From Thinopyrum elongatum (Eukaryota; Streptophyta; Magnoliopsida; Poales; Poaceae): a DNA stretch of 64,000 bases. Under the pieces are notes generated by a model. The model ran no database searches and was not told the DNA's origin. It saw only the letters and a list, made by a program, of their open reading frames with translations. The stretch is from assembly GCA_011799875.1 (NCBI GenBank), contig CM022299.1:214154070-214218069 (forward strand), written 5' to 3'. A program made the position numbers and the translations under genes. Shown one piece after another: positions 1 to 11,062 of this stretch (positions are counted from its first letter, which is position 1; the number at the start of each line of letters is the position of its first letter).

Positions 1-549
1 CTTCTACAATATTTTGTCGGCATTCTAAAAGAGAAACAAGCAGACACATCACAGGTTTACCATGTTGTATATGAAACTCATTTTGGTAAATCAGTTCAGT
101 AGTAAAGTGGACAGGATAACAACATGAAACAAACATATATCTATGTACCATAGTCACTGTATGGTCTATATCATTCTAGTTTTTGTTGCCAAATCAAGAT
201 AGAGACACAGTTCAAATAATATTTGTTTAAGACAAAGCAGAATAGACAGAATATAAGTGTGGGAAACTACAGAGCAATAACAACACTTGTAATGTGCATG
301 ACATGAGAACATAACTATTTATTCAATTGAAACTGAAATCAACATAGAGCAAGTTACAACAGCAAACCAGTTAAAGAAACAGGTTTAAAACATACCTGTT
401 GCGCCATTGGAATTTCAATTCCATCCTTCAAATTTGAAAATAGTTGGTATGAGTAAATACAGTGATGCAAGAGCAAAGGAGTATGAACCATAGCTACAGA
501 ACCTGACCTGAGAACAATTCTTCTTCTGCTTTAAGCGTTGAGTTGAGGT
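1..549. other. AT-rich non-coding stretch left of gene M exon
   Basis: No convincing coding region is visible on either strand. Base composition is A/T-rich and resembles an intron or UTR. It lies 3' of the minus-strand exon at 550-870 and probably belongs to the same unit. Confidence 0.4.
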
Positions 550-870
550 TCAGAGTGGTGGTCCTCGTGCTTTGGGCACTGTAGTTCCCTTACTAACTAC
601 TCGTGTTTGGGTGCTCTGTGGTGGAGACAATGTTGTGTCAACTGGAACTGGGTTACTATCTGCTGGGTTTGGGGTTAGAAGGGGTGTAGCTGGTTCTCTG
701 TCCAACTGGGTAGGGATACAATCTGCGTGAGTCTGGGTTATGTGTGGTGGGGCTGGTTCTTGGGCAAGTACAACCATGGTTCTATCTGCATTGACTGGTA
801 GCACTATCTTTTCTGAAGACCGTGTTGTTACTCCCTTAGATACTGCCATCGCCCTCTCCAATTCAAATGG
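550..870 (-). pseudogene. gene M, left exon (repeat-exon family copy)
   Basis: This minus-strand exon begins after a plausible acceptor (TGTTTATCAG, AG just above 870) and runs open to a TGA at 550-552. Its start, read as PFELERAMAVSKGVTTRSSE, aligns with the starts of two exons at 23,285-23,422 and 23,767-23,915 (PFEAVME...GVKTRYSEQ and PFDTVME...GVKTRSSEQ), and all three share a CAG-CCATTTGA acceptor. The tail is different: a Pro/Thr-rich stretch with repeated TQT and TPNPADS-like segments instead of the acidic end of the right-hand copies. I do not recognise the protein. It reads as an exon of a gene split by the 938-23,284 nest. The open frame continues upstream into the RLG-2 LTR, but that part is not coding. 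Confidence 0.4.
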
Positions 871-937
871 CTGATAAACAAGAAAAGTAATTGAATGTAC
901 AGACATTGTATGATAGACAGGTGCAATGGATAGTGGG

Positions 938-1116
938 TGTCGTGGGAAACCACGGCCAACTATGGGGCCATGAGCCCCTTTTGGTTCGTCGGGGGGATGG
1001 GCACGTTGCACAAAGAGCGGAGAAGCATCACGCAGCACGGCAGAGATCACACGGGCAGTCTTTACCCAGGTTCAGGCCACCGTGAGGCGTAAAACCCTAC
1101 CCCTGCTTTGGTGGAT
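938..1116 (-). repeat. RLG-2 LTR, first part
   Basis: It starts TGTCGTGGGA and shares with the RLG-1 and RLG-3 LTRs the blocks TTTACCCAGGTTC and GCGTAAAACCCTA at matching offsets. It is broken after TGGAT (1,112-1,116) by RLG-1 and resumes at 15,039. The two parts total about 913 bp. Confidence 0.7.
1112..1116. repeat. RLG-1 target-site duplication, left
   Basis: TGGAT immediately precedes the RLG-1 left LTR and is repeated exactly at 15,034-15,038 after the right LTR. Confidence 0.9.
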
Positions 1117-2129
1117 TGTCGGGGACGAATCCGCGATCACCTATGGGACCCAGAGAAGGACCCCTTTACGTTCGGCAGGGAGAGACGGTCGCGCGAAGAG
1201 CAAATCTAGCGAAGAACACGACAGTGCACGAGAGAGATTTACCCAGGTTCGGGCCGCACGGATGCGTAAAACCCTACTCCTGCTTTTTTTGGTTTATTAT
1301 CTGTATGATTGTTCTAGCTCCAGGAGCGCTACAGTACCGAGTAGCTGCGTACAATACTGGAGTTCTCCCTCTTTCCCGTTCCTCTCTCCCTTTCACGTTG
1401 CCTATGGGCCTCCTTTTATACACACAAAGGGTCACCAACAGGTGGCAAACAGTAAAGGTAGAGGTGGAAAGTTGCTACAGTAAGGCCACTATTACCAGGA
1501 TGACATGTCCTACCTACCACTGACGGCAGGGGACAAGGGCATTAAATGCCCATGCCTTTGCTGTCCACATACATGTACCCGGACGTCGTGGACGTGGGAA
1601 AAGCCTATCCCACATGCTGCTGCACCGCTATCTACAGTGCACCGCCGTCTACACAGTGCCCTGCCACGCACGCTTGGAAGGACCCAGAGCGCCACGCTGG
1701 CAGAGGCACCGGAGCAGCACAGTAGCACAGTGGTACAGTAACGCTTGCCGCGGCAAGACCTTGCCGCACCTGACAGCTTGGCGCAACCCATAGTTTGCCG
1801 TGCAAGGTAACTTGCCGGGGCAAGTACCTTGCCGCATCCGCTATCTTGCCGCAGCCAATACCTTGCCGCAGCCAATGACTTGCCGGGGCAAGTACCTTGC
1901 CGCGGCAAGTACTCTGCTTCAGCAATGCCCAGGCTGGGCCTCAGTTGTCCCTCCCGGCAAGCTCCTCTTGCCGGGGCCTTAACTCTTGCTTTGTATGCTT
2001 TGTTCTTGAATGGCTTAATAATCTTGAGCTTCTCTCTGGCTATCCTCCCGCAAGCCTGGCCGCGGGATGCTACTACTGCCCGTGCACAAGTACGGGGTAC
2101 TAGGGTACCCCTATTCTAGTACACCGACA
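1117..2129 (-). repeat. RLG-1 left LTR (3' LTR)
   Basis: It is collinear with 14,021-15,033 at the same length. It carries TATAAAAGGAGG on the minus strand (Gs of the CCTCC seen near 1,410-1,425) and, at 1,741-1,980, a cluster of about 11 TTGCCG/CGGCAA sites, several forming palindromes such as CTTGCCGCGGCAAG. Confidence 0.93.
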
Positions 2130-2145
2130 GGAGCCCCCGGGCCTG
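2130..2145 (-). other. RLG-1 polypurine tract region
   Basis: Directly inside the 3' LTR the minus strand reads GGCCCGGGGGCTCC. The same sequence sits at the same place in RLG-3 (27,645-27,660), and a diverged form is in RLG-2 (15,773-15,790). This is the expected priming site for plus-strand DNA synthesis. Confidence 0.6.
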
Positions 2146-2338
2146 GGCCACACACGGTGCCGGGCGTTGTTGGGCCAGGCCCAAACAGTGCACGGGCACG
2201 CGTGGCTGGGATAAGCCGAAACGTCTCTATGCTGTTTAATTGCACGCTCTCCCACGCGTCGCGCGTTGAATGCGGAGCGTGGGAAGCGTGCGCAGTTATC
2301 TCGAATGACGAAGGGGCGGATGGTTCCGCATCTTTCCC

Positions 2339-2347
2339 CATAAAAGG
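2339..2347 (+). promoter_or_regulatory. TATA-like box of the RLG-1 opposite-strand gene
   Basis: CATAAAAGG lies about 155 bp before the ATG at 2,501, followed by a pyrimidine-rich leader. The spacing would put a start site near 2,370. This is inference from position only. Confidence 0.4.
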
Positions 2348-2500
2348 AGGGACCTGCAGAAGCATTCACACACCCCTCTCACCATTCTCGATCTCCAAAT
2401 CTCCGCCTTCTTCTTCCTCCGCTCCAAAACAAAGCGGTTTCCCAATCCTCCACCACCGCGCGCGTCCGCATCTCCCTCGGTCCTCAGCTCCGCCTTCGCC

Positions 2501-5500
2501 ATGCCTCCCAAAGGAGAAAAGGGGAAGACGGGGAAGTCCTCAAGGACGGAGACCCAGGCGCAGATGAAGAGGCAGAAGTACGCGCTCTTCGCTCCGACGC
2601 TCACGGGGGCGGATCTGAAGGCCAAGTTCCAAGGTATGTGGGCCACGAGGACCAAGGCGCATCCGGCCACCCGTGTCCGCCCAGCCACCGACGAGAGCGA
2701 AGTGAGCAAGTACCCCTTCTTCACTTGCTACTTTTGGTGCGGGCTCTGCCCACCGTACTCGGATTTCTTCAGCAACGTCATGTACACCTTCAACCTCCGT
2801 CTGCTGGATCTCACACCGAATGCCGTATCCACCATGGCAATATTTGCGCATCTGTGCGAGAACTTCGTCGGCGTCGCACCCAACACCGTGCTGTTCAGGC
2901 ATTACTTCACTCCCCGTGCTGAAAAGGGGGAGCCTCTCACTGTTGGCGTCTCGTTCGTTTCAAGATTGGGCGCCAAGGAGCATTATCTGAAGGGGGATCT
3001 CTGCCCAAGATGGGGAGAAATCCGGTCTGAATGGTGTTGGATCATTGACGACGAGCCGCCACCATACTGTGAGCTTCGCAAGACCCCAGCAGTGCGTGGC
3101 ACAGACTGGAGCGATCTGGATCCCCAGGACAAAAAGCTGGAGATTGCCGCTGCCAGGATCATACGGCTCAGGGAGGCCGGGCTCACCATAGGGATGGTTG
3201 GCGCAGACTTCCTCCGCCGCCGCATTGCTCCTCTGTAGCAGAGAGGAAGGCCGGCCTCTGATTTGAAGAACCCAGCCGATATCATGCGGCTGCGCCCTGG
3301 ACTGATCAACAACTTCACAGTTCTGCAGCATGACTTTTTCATGCGAGAACTGTTCAAGCAAGAGACAGATCCAGAAAAGCGCGACAAGGCGTTCACGCTG
3401 CCGAAGCACATTGTGCCCCTTTGCAACAACTCCGCATTGAGTGCAATCATCGCTATGATGCCGCTCTGCAATGTGCACAGCGTTGAAGCAACTTGGGACG
3501 TGCCGCTCGAAGAAGACGTGCGGCGATTCTTTGACTCCACGGTCGAAAAGCAGGTCCGGGTGGAAGAGTGGCTCGTCCGCAACACCACTGAGCAAGAAAT
3601 AGAATTCATTGCTTGAAGAGTGGAGGAGGATAGGCTCGCCAGGGAAGCTGGCGATTTTGGTTATACTTTGGCGGAGCTCGACGAGGCACAAAAGGAGAGC
3701 CTTGCCGAGCAGGGGATGCTTGCCGGGAAGGGCGAGCTCGCCGCACCCGGCAAGGATGTCGGGCCAAGCCAGCCTGCCGACGAGTCAGGCAGCTCGGAGG
3801 ATGAGGGCTCCTCTTCCGAGGAGGGCACCGAAAGCCCATCGCAGTCAGAGTCCCCAGCCCCTCTGAGGAGGAAACGCATTCGCAGGCTTGGCAAAGTGGC
3901 TGAGCAGCAAGAGGTTCAACAACCGCCCGAGCGCCGTTCGACGCGCTCGACCGCGGCAAGGGCTGGTGCTGCGGGAGTGTCTCACGCGGCCCCGGCAACT
4001 GGAGCAGGGTCATCAAAGACCGCTGCTACTACCCCCGCCAAGCGGCCAAGGAGCCCAGCTCCCCCTCCTCCCCCTCCTCACACGGAGGCGGACTTTGATT
4101 TTTCCGCTCTCAGCGAAGAGGACGACGAGGAAGAGTAAGTTCCCTTGCCGCGACCCTCAATCTTTGTAAGGTTTTGTTTCTGTCCTCACTTGTCGCGCTC
4201 CGGCCTTGCTTCCGCAGGGAGGAAACTTTGGCGGAGAGGACAAGGAAGAGAGCTAAGGTCTCGACGAGCAAGACCGTGGTGGTCGTCGAAGATGAGCCCA
4301 CGGCAACCACCGGGAGAGCGTCTGAGACCGTCCCGACCAGCTCGGAGCCCAGACCTCGTTGCAGCCCCCAGTGCAGCCCCCAGCGTAAGTATTTCAACTA
4401 CCTTTCGCTGGCGGTCGCTGAGGAAGAAGCATTTTGTTACTGACATCTTTGGGCGTGTAGGAGAGGAGCAGCAAGTGGAGCCATCTGAAGGTGCTCCAGA
4501 AGTACCACCCCCCTCGACCACACCGCCAAGGAGAAGATCTCCGGTAAGGGCTCCCACTAGCGAGCCGAGCCACGAAGAGGAGCCGGCAAGCGCCGAAGCG
4601 CCAAGCACCAGCGCTGGCGACCCCACCCAAATGACAAACGTTGACGGGGGAGGGGAGCCCACCGCTCCTGAGCTCAACACGGGTAAACCCACTTGCCGCA
4701 AAACTCTTTCTGCTTTCTTTCTTTTGGCTTCTTGAATTTCTTCCTGAAGCTCTTTTTGCTTTACTTCTCGGGTTGGCAGAGCCCTCCTCGGTGGAGCCAA
4801 TGAACATTGACTCTTCTGCCGAGGAGAACAGCGCAGGGGCCGTCGACGACGAGGCCGCCAAGGCCGCCGCTGCCAAGGCCGACAAGCTTGCCGACGAAGA
4901 AGCTGCCAGGGCTGCCGAAGAGGCCGGCAAGGCCGCCGAGGATAATACCGCCAAGGCGCCCACCGATGAAGCCGCCAAGGCTGCTGAAGCTGTGGCCGCC
5001 CAGAAGGCTGCTGAGGAGGCCGGCGAGGGAGCCGGTGGTCGTACTGACGGCCCTGAGGCCACAGGAGCGCCAGGCGCTACTCCGACCACGGGTCCCTCAA
5101 CCACTGACGAGGCGGCAGCGCCCAACTCGCCTCCGCCAAGCAAATACATCCGGGTCGGCGAGAACGTCTACGTCAGCCTCCCCTGGACGGTGGGCTCCAG
5201 AGCGTCAACCGAGGAGGATGTTGTGGACGAGGAGATCCTTGTCGCTGCCGGGCTCCAGCTTGTGGATGCGCCAGGCGCCAGCAGCAGCAGCACGTCTGAA
5301 GAGGAGCAACTGCTCCAAAAGCTGCTGAATCTTCATCGCGCCCGATGGGAGAAGCTAGCTTCCAGGGAGGCGCTCATCGAGAAGGCCGAAGCTGACATGT
5401 TGAGGCGCGCGGAGATCTTGGCGGATGTCCGCGCGCGATCTCTTAATGCGTTAGAGGCCAAGCGGGCACAGCTGGCCGAAGTCCGGCAGGCCCTCCTCCT

Positions 5501-6477
5501 GATGAAGCAAGACATTGAACAAAAATAGGAGGAGACCGCCAAGGAGTTGTCTGCTCGGGCCGGTGATCTGAACCAGCGGAAAGTGGACCTTGATGCCCAC
5601 GAAGAAGAACTTGCCGAGCGCAAGAGGAAACTTGCCGAAACCCTCCGACAGAAAGACGAGGAGGTGGCAAGACTTGTCGCAGAGCGGACCCAGGGGCAGG
5701 CACAAAAACACCAGAAGGAAATCGAAGCCTTGGCCCAAGAGTACGCCAGCAAGTTGGTGGAGGCCACCAACGCTGTCGCTGCTGCAGAAGTGAACAGGAA
5801 GGAAACGGAGGAGAAAGTGGCAGGACTGGAGGCCGCCCTCAAGGCAAACGGTGACAAGCTCTCAACGCTTGAAAGTGAGAGGGCAAAGGTGACCCACACT
5901 TTGGCGGAGATGCAAGTTACCATAGCCAAGAAGAACAATCTGCTTGCCGCCGCCAATGACTCCAGAGCAGACCTGAAGCTGAAACTGACCACGCTGAAGG
6001 AGACGCTTGACACCACCAGAAAGCGCGAAGGGCTTCTAATGGCAGAGCTCTAGAAGGAAAAAGGGTCTGCTTCAAGACGCTATTGCAACCCACAAGAAGT
6101 TCAGGGATAACGTGGGGATCTTCACAGACAGGCTTGCCAGCGCAGCCGAGGACATCGACAAGGAGCTGACTGCCCTGAAGGTGCCGGACTTCGGGTACTC
6201 CACCGACAAGAACACGCAAACTAGCGTCAAGCTAGCCGAGTTCTTCGACGGAGTAGTAGAAGCACTCCAACAGCTCCAAGTCAATCACAAGGCTCAACTG
6301 GCCGACGAGTCACGCAGGCTTTGCCGGGGAGTTCTCCGAAGGTTGCTGGTGAAGATAGCATACAGAAACCCGGGCGTCGACTTCAGCAACATCTTCAAAA
6401 GCTTGCCGAAGGGATACGACCCCGCGCCACTAGAGGCCCTTGTCGCGCCCATCGTGGAGAGGGTGGACCAAATCTAG
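2501..6477 (+). pseudogene. RLG-1 opposite-strand gene: spliced 'putative gypsy-type transposon' protein
   Basis: The gene runs opposite to gag-pol. The ATG at 2,501 starts MPPKGEKGKTGKSS. Residues ~80-250 carry the motif CGLCPPYSDFF, then LLDLTPNA and FAHLCENFVGV, the hallmark of Pfam 'putative gypsy type transposon' (PF04195, from memory). Four exons join in one frame: 2501-4134, 4218-4384, 4461-4682 and 4780 onward, with GT-AG introns of 83, 76 and 97 bp (two GTAAGT donors, one GTAAAC) and matching phases 2, 1, 1. Exons 2-3 are acidic and Pro/Ser-rich, exon 4 starts with Ala/Lys/Glu-rich repeats, and ~5,300-6,050 is a long heptad-like coiled coil. In-frame stops at 3,236 (TAG), 3,614 (TGA), 5,526 (TAG) and 6,051 (TAG) and a one-base shift near 6,060 disable it; it ends at 6,475-6,477. 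Function is unknown. A homologue lies in RLG-2. Confidence 0.8.
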
Positions 6478-7339
6478 AGAGTCGAAGGCGAGCACCGCAA
6501 TTAGAGAGCCCATTCTTCTCCCTCCTTGCCGCCGCTAGACATGTTAAAGAACAATCTGTTTAAGCCGCGGCAACTTATCTTGTAATATAACATGCAATAT
6601 TTTGAAGTTAATGCATGTCATCTCCCTTGAGCAATTTCTTTCTTTGTGTGTACTTGCCCTACGCTTATAGGAAACTTGCCGGTACGCGCACCATCGCCGC
6701 GAGCGCTGGGTGCGGGACTCCAGCAGCCTGCTGGCGGTGCCACTGCCGGCAAGCAACCTTGTCGCGCTCAGTGCGGCCACTTAGGTTGTTGAGCGGACTC
6801 GAAACAAGGTAAGGGCGCGACCGATTACGCTTAGGTTCCGTCGCGCACAGGTTTTCCATACAAAGAGTAGTATCGTTCAAGGAAAATAACCTTGAAAATA
6901 AAAAAGAATTTGGTTATTCAAACTTTGGCACTTAGCTTTGTCGCTGATCTCTCCGCGGCAAGGTCTTGTCACTGCTTGCCGCTGCCTTCTACCCGGCAAG
7001 GCAAAGTTTCTTTGAACGACGCCTGGTCCATATCATTATCCCATCCCCCCGGCAAACTTGTGCGCGAGGGAAGCTTCTGTCTTTTTGAGAAAAAGAAAGA
7101 AGAGAAAATAAAGATATAGGAGCTTGGCGGCTCGTTAATGCTTACCGGGGAGGCTGTACTGCACAGTATGTCAGATAATCATGCAAATAAAAGTAAACAT
7201 GAAATCGTCAAAAACTGCGAAATACAAAAGCTTTATTTATGCACAGGGTCTGCGCCTGGCTTTGTACAAAGGATTACATGCAACAGCGGCAAGACTTGTA
7301 CAAAAGGTGGTTGCCGGGGAAGGGCCCGGCAACCGCGCC
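6478..7339. other. RLG-1 convergent spacer with a conserved ~200 bp module
   Basis: This lies between the 3' ends of the opposite-strand gene and pol, and no coding region is visible. At 6,670-6,855 it holds a module with ACTTGCCGG, a CAGCAGCCTGC block, a CCGGCAAG block and the box GAGCGGACTCGA (6,791-6,802). RLG-3 has the same module four times (28,280-29,460). Confidence 0.6.
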
Positions 7340-10300
7340 TTATGGAAAAAACTTACGGAGATGCTCAATGTTCCAGGAATTGATCACTGGAATGCCATCC
7401 CCGGTCTCCAGGCAGACAGCGCCGGGCCTGGTGACTCGTTTCACCCGATAAGGGCCTTCCCACTTCGGCGTCAACTTGTTTGAATTCTTGGCCGACTGAA
7501 CGCGCCGAAGAACAAGGTCGCCTTCCTCGAGACTTCTGGCATTAACTTTGCGGCTATGGTAGTGACGCAAAGCTTGCTGGTAGCGAGCAGCTCTCACAGC
7601 AGCCTGAAGACGATCCTCCTCGAGGAGCACAGCGTCATCTTGCCGCAGTTGCTCTTGCTCAAGCTCATCGTAAGCGAGCACTCGAGGTGACCCGTATACG
7701 AGTTCCGTGGGGAGAACTGCCTCTGCTCCATAAACTAGAGCAAAAGGCGTCTGGCCAGTAGCTCGATTTGGCGTCGTCCTGATCGACCAAAGAACCACTG
7801 GCAGCTCCTCGATCCAGTTTTTGCCGCACTTGCGCAGCCTGTCGAAAGTTCTCGTCTTGAGCCCACGCAGCACTTCAGCATTTGCCCTTTTAGCTTGACC
7901 GTTGCTTCGGGGGTGAGCAACAGAAGCGAAACAGACCTTGGCGCCAAGGTCTTCGACATACTGCATGAAGGCGTGGCTCGTGAACTGGGTACCGTTGTCG
8001 GTGATGATCCTGTTAGGAACACCAAAGCGACAAACAATTCCCTTGAAGAACTTGATGGCTGATTGTGCTGTCACCTTCCTCACTGCTTCCACTTCTGGCC
8101 ACTTCGTAAACTTGTCGATGGCCACATACAAGTACTCGAAGCCCCCGGTGGCATGGGGAAAGGGGCCGAGGATGTCGAGCCCCCAGGCCGAAAATGGCCA
8201 GGAGAGAGGGATTGTCTGGAGAGCTTGAGCTGGCTGATGAATCTGCTTGGAATGAAACTGGCATGCTTCACACTTGGTTACTAGTGCAGTTGCATCCTGG
8301 AGGGCGGTGGGCCAAAAGAAACCTTGCCGGAAAGCCTTTCCAACAAGGGCTCTTGACCCTATGTGGTGACCACATATGCCTCCATGAATCTCCGCCAACA
8401 GCTCCTGTCCTTCTTCCCGGGGAATACACTTCAATTTCACACCGTTTGGTCTTTTTCTGCACAGCATGTCATCGACAAATTGATACATATTGGACCGTCG
8501 GGCTACTTTCTCCGCTTCTTCCTGCTCTTCGGGAAGTTCTCCTGTTTGAAGGAAACGGACGATCTGCTGCGCCCACGCTGGAGCCTGTGGCTCGACAACG
8601 AGGACTAAAGGCATTTCTTCTGCTGCGGGAACATCAGGCCCTACGGCAAGAGCTCGTCGCTCTACCAGAGCCGGCCGTTCCCCGACGAGCTTGGCGGGAA
8701 CAGCCGCCTCAACGACAAGAGCCTGGGGCCCTGCTGGAGCGTGCTGTCCTTCAACAAGCTTGTCGGGAGCAGTTGCTTCAACGACGGAAGCCCAAGGCCT
8801 CGTCGGAGCATCTTGCTCCTCAGTGCTTCGATCAGGAGCGCCTGCTTCAACGACAAGGACCCGAAGTCTTGTCGGAGCAAGTTGCCCCTTTGCCTCTAGC
8901 CTAGGAGCACCCGCTTCAACGACAAGAGCGTGAGGCCTTGTCGGAGCAAGTTGCCCCTCTGCATCTTTGGCGCTGGCTTTGGCAGCCTTCTTGCCGGCAG
9001 CTTCGGAGAGCTCTGCCGGGAAGTAGTCGCCAGAAGCCAACTTCCTCTTCCTGCCTTGCTCTACTGATGGCGTCACGGATGGCTGAGTTAGTTGGAGCAC
9101 AAAAGTGCCTGGCTCCACAGGCAATTTGAGTGCGGCGCGCTTTGACAAACCATCGGCAATGTCATTCTCAGCACGTGGGACGTGCTCCATTTGTAGGCCG
9201 TCAAAGCGTTCTGCCAACTTCCTCACTTCATCTACATAAGCTTCCATCAATGGGCATTGGTAGTTCTTGTTCACTTGCCTGACGACAAGCTGCGAATCTT
9301 CCCTGACAATAAGCTTCTTGATCCCAAGGTCTGCCGCGATCCTGAGACCGGCAAGCAACCCCTCATATTCTGCAGTATTGTTCGTCGCCTGTTCCTTGGG
9401 AAAGTGCATTTGGACCACGTACTTGAGGTGCTCTCCGGTGGGTGCGACAAGCAGTACGCCAGCACCGGCGCCTTGCAGCGAAAAGGCACCATCAAAGTAC
9501 ATAAGCCACTCTTTGCTTGTCTCCTTGCTGGGGAGAGTCATCTCTGGGATTTCTTCGTCTGGCGTTGGTGTCCATTCTGCGACAAACTCTGCCAAAACTC
9601 GGCTCTGTATGGTTGATGTACTCTCAAACTTGAGACCAAAGCTTGACAACTCCAATGCCCACTCGACAATCCTGCCCGTCGCTTCTGGATTTTGCAAAAT
9701 CCTTTTCAGCGGGAAGCGAGTGACGACGGTAACTTCATGTGCTTGAAAGTAATGGCGCAGCTTTCTCGAGGCCATGAGAAGGCTGAAAAGCAGCTTCTGC
9801 ACACCAGAATACCTTGACCTAGCTCCCTGCAGAAGAGAGCTCACAAAGTAGACCGGGCGTTGCACCATTTTCTTCTTTTGTATCACTTCGCCTGACTGCG
9901 CAGACGAATCCTTGTCGGTAGCAAAACTTGTTGCCCCCAGCTTGTCGCTGATCGTGCTTGCCGCAGTTACTGCCTCCTCATCCACCTCTCTCTCCGCTAC
10001 CAGCGCAGCACTAACCACTTGATTGGTTGCCGCTAGATACAACAACAACTTCTCTTGTGGTTTAGGCGCGACAAGTATTGGAGGAGAGGAGAGGTATCTC
10101 TTCAAGTCTTGCAGCGCTGCCTCCGCCTCCGGAGTCCATTTCAATGGACCTGCCTTTTTTAAGATTTTGAAAAATGGCAGGGCGTGCTCAGCTGACTTGG
10201 AGATAAACCTACTGAGGGCAGCAACACAGCCGGCAAGTCGTCGTACATCCTTGACGCGCTTCGGTGCTTCAATTTGCTCAATGGCTTTGATCTTGTCAGG

Positions 10301-11062
10301 ATTGGCTTCAATTCCACGTTGAGACACAAAGAACCCGAGAAGCTTGCCGGAGGGAACTCCAAACACGCACTTCTCGGGGTTGAGCTTCAGGTTGATCTTG
10401 CGCAGATTTACAAAAGTTTCTTCTAGATCTTGAACCAAAGTAGCCCTGTCTTTGCTTTTAACCACTATATCATCCATATAGGCTTCCACATTTCTGTGCA
10501 GCTGAGGCTCAAAAGCAATCTGGACGGCTCTTGCAAATGTCGAACCAGCATTTTTCAAACCAAATGGCATACGTACGAAACAGTATGTGCCACAGGGTGT
10601 GATAAATGCGGTCTTTTCCTCATCTTCCTCAGCCATGAAGATTTGATGATACCCTGAATATGCGTCAAGAAATGAAAGCAAATCACATCCTGCCGTGGAG
10701 TCAACAATCTGGTCTATGCGGGGCAAAGGAAATGGGTCTTTGGGACAAGCTTTATTGACATCAGTGAAATCAATACAAAGCCTCCATTTTCCATTCGCTT
10801 TGCGCACGACAACAGGATTGGCCAACCACGTAGGATGGAGCACTCCTCTGACAAGGCCTGCTGCTTCCAACTTCTTGATTTCTTCCGCAATAAACTCTTG
10901 CCGCTCCACAGCTTGCTTTCTGGCTTTCTGTTTGACGGGCCTCGCGTGGGGACAAACGGCAAGGTGGTGCTCAATTACTTTCCTGGGAACACCGGGGATG
11001 TCGGACGGTTGCCATGCAAATACGTCGACATTCGCCCGCAGGAAAGCAACGAGCGCGTTTTC
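7340..11062 (-). pseudogene. pol: RLG-1 pol: reverse transcriptase, RNase H, archaeal-type RNase H, integrase
   Basis: The minus-strand frame is open from the TAG at 11,063 to the end at 7,340, about 1,240 codons. Counting from 10,909, RT has CIDFTDVNKACPKDPFPLPR and the catalytic YMDD at ~144-147 (10,469-10,480). An ordinary RNase H follows. A second, archaeal-type RNase H begins at YFDGAF (~470) with NNTAEYEGLLAGL and REDSQLVV. A linker at ~648-780 is a run of ~23-residue APTRP...LVVEA repeats. Integrase has its HHCC finger (GHHIG...CEAC, ~845-885) and core acids in LDILGPF (~911) and TDNGTQF (D971). The third acid, expected 35 residues on, is Lys (codon 7,889-7,891), so strand transfer should be lost. 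The frame is shared with protease and gag, as in a Gypsy polyprotein. Confidence 0.88.

Noticed and set aside
1510..2119. Several 60-130 aa frames inside the LTRs (also at 14,414-15,023)
   Set aside because: They lie in LTR promoter repeats rich in TTGCCG and recur only because the LTR recurs.
8194..8933. 236 aa and smaller plus-strand frames over RLG-1 pol
   Set aside because: Shadow of the repeated pol linker and integrase on the minus strand, which has clear motifs.
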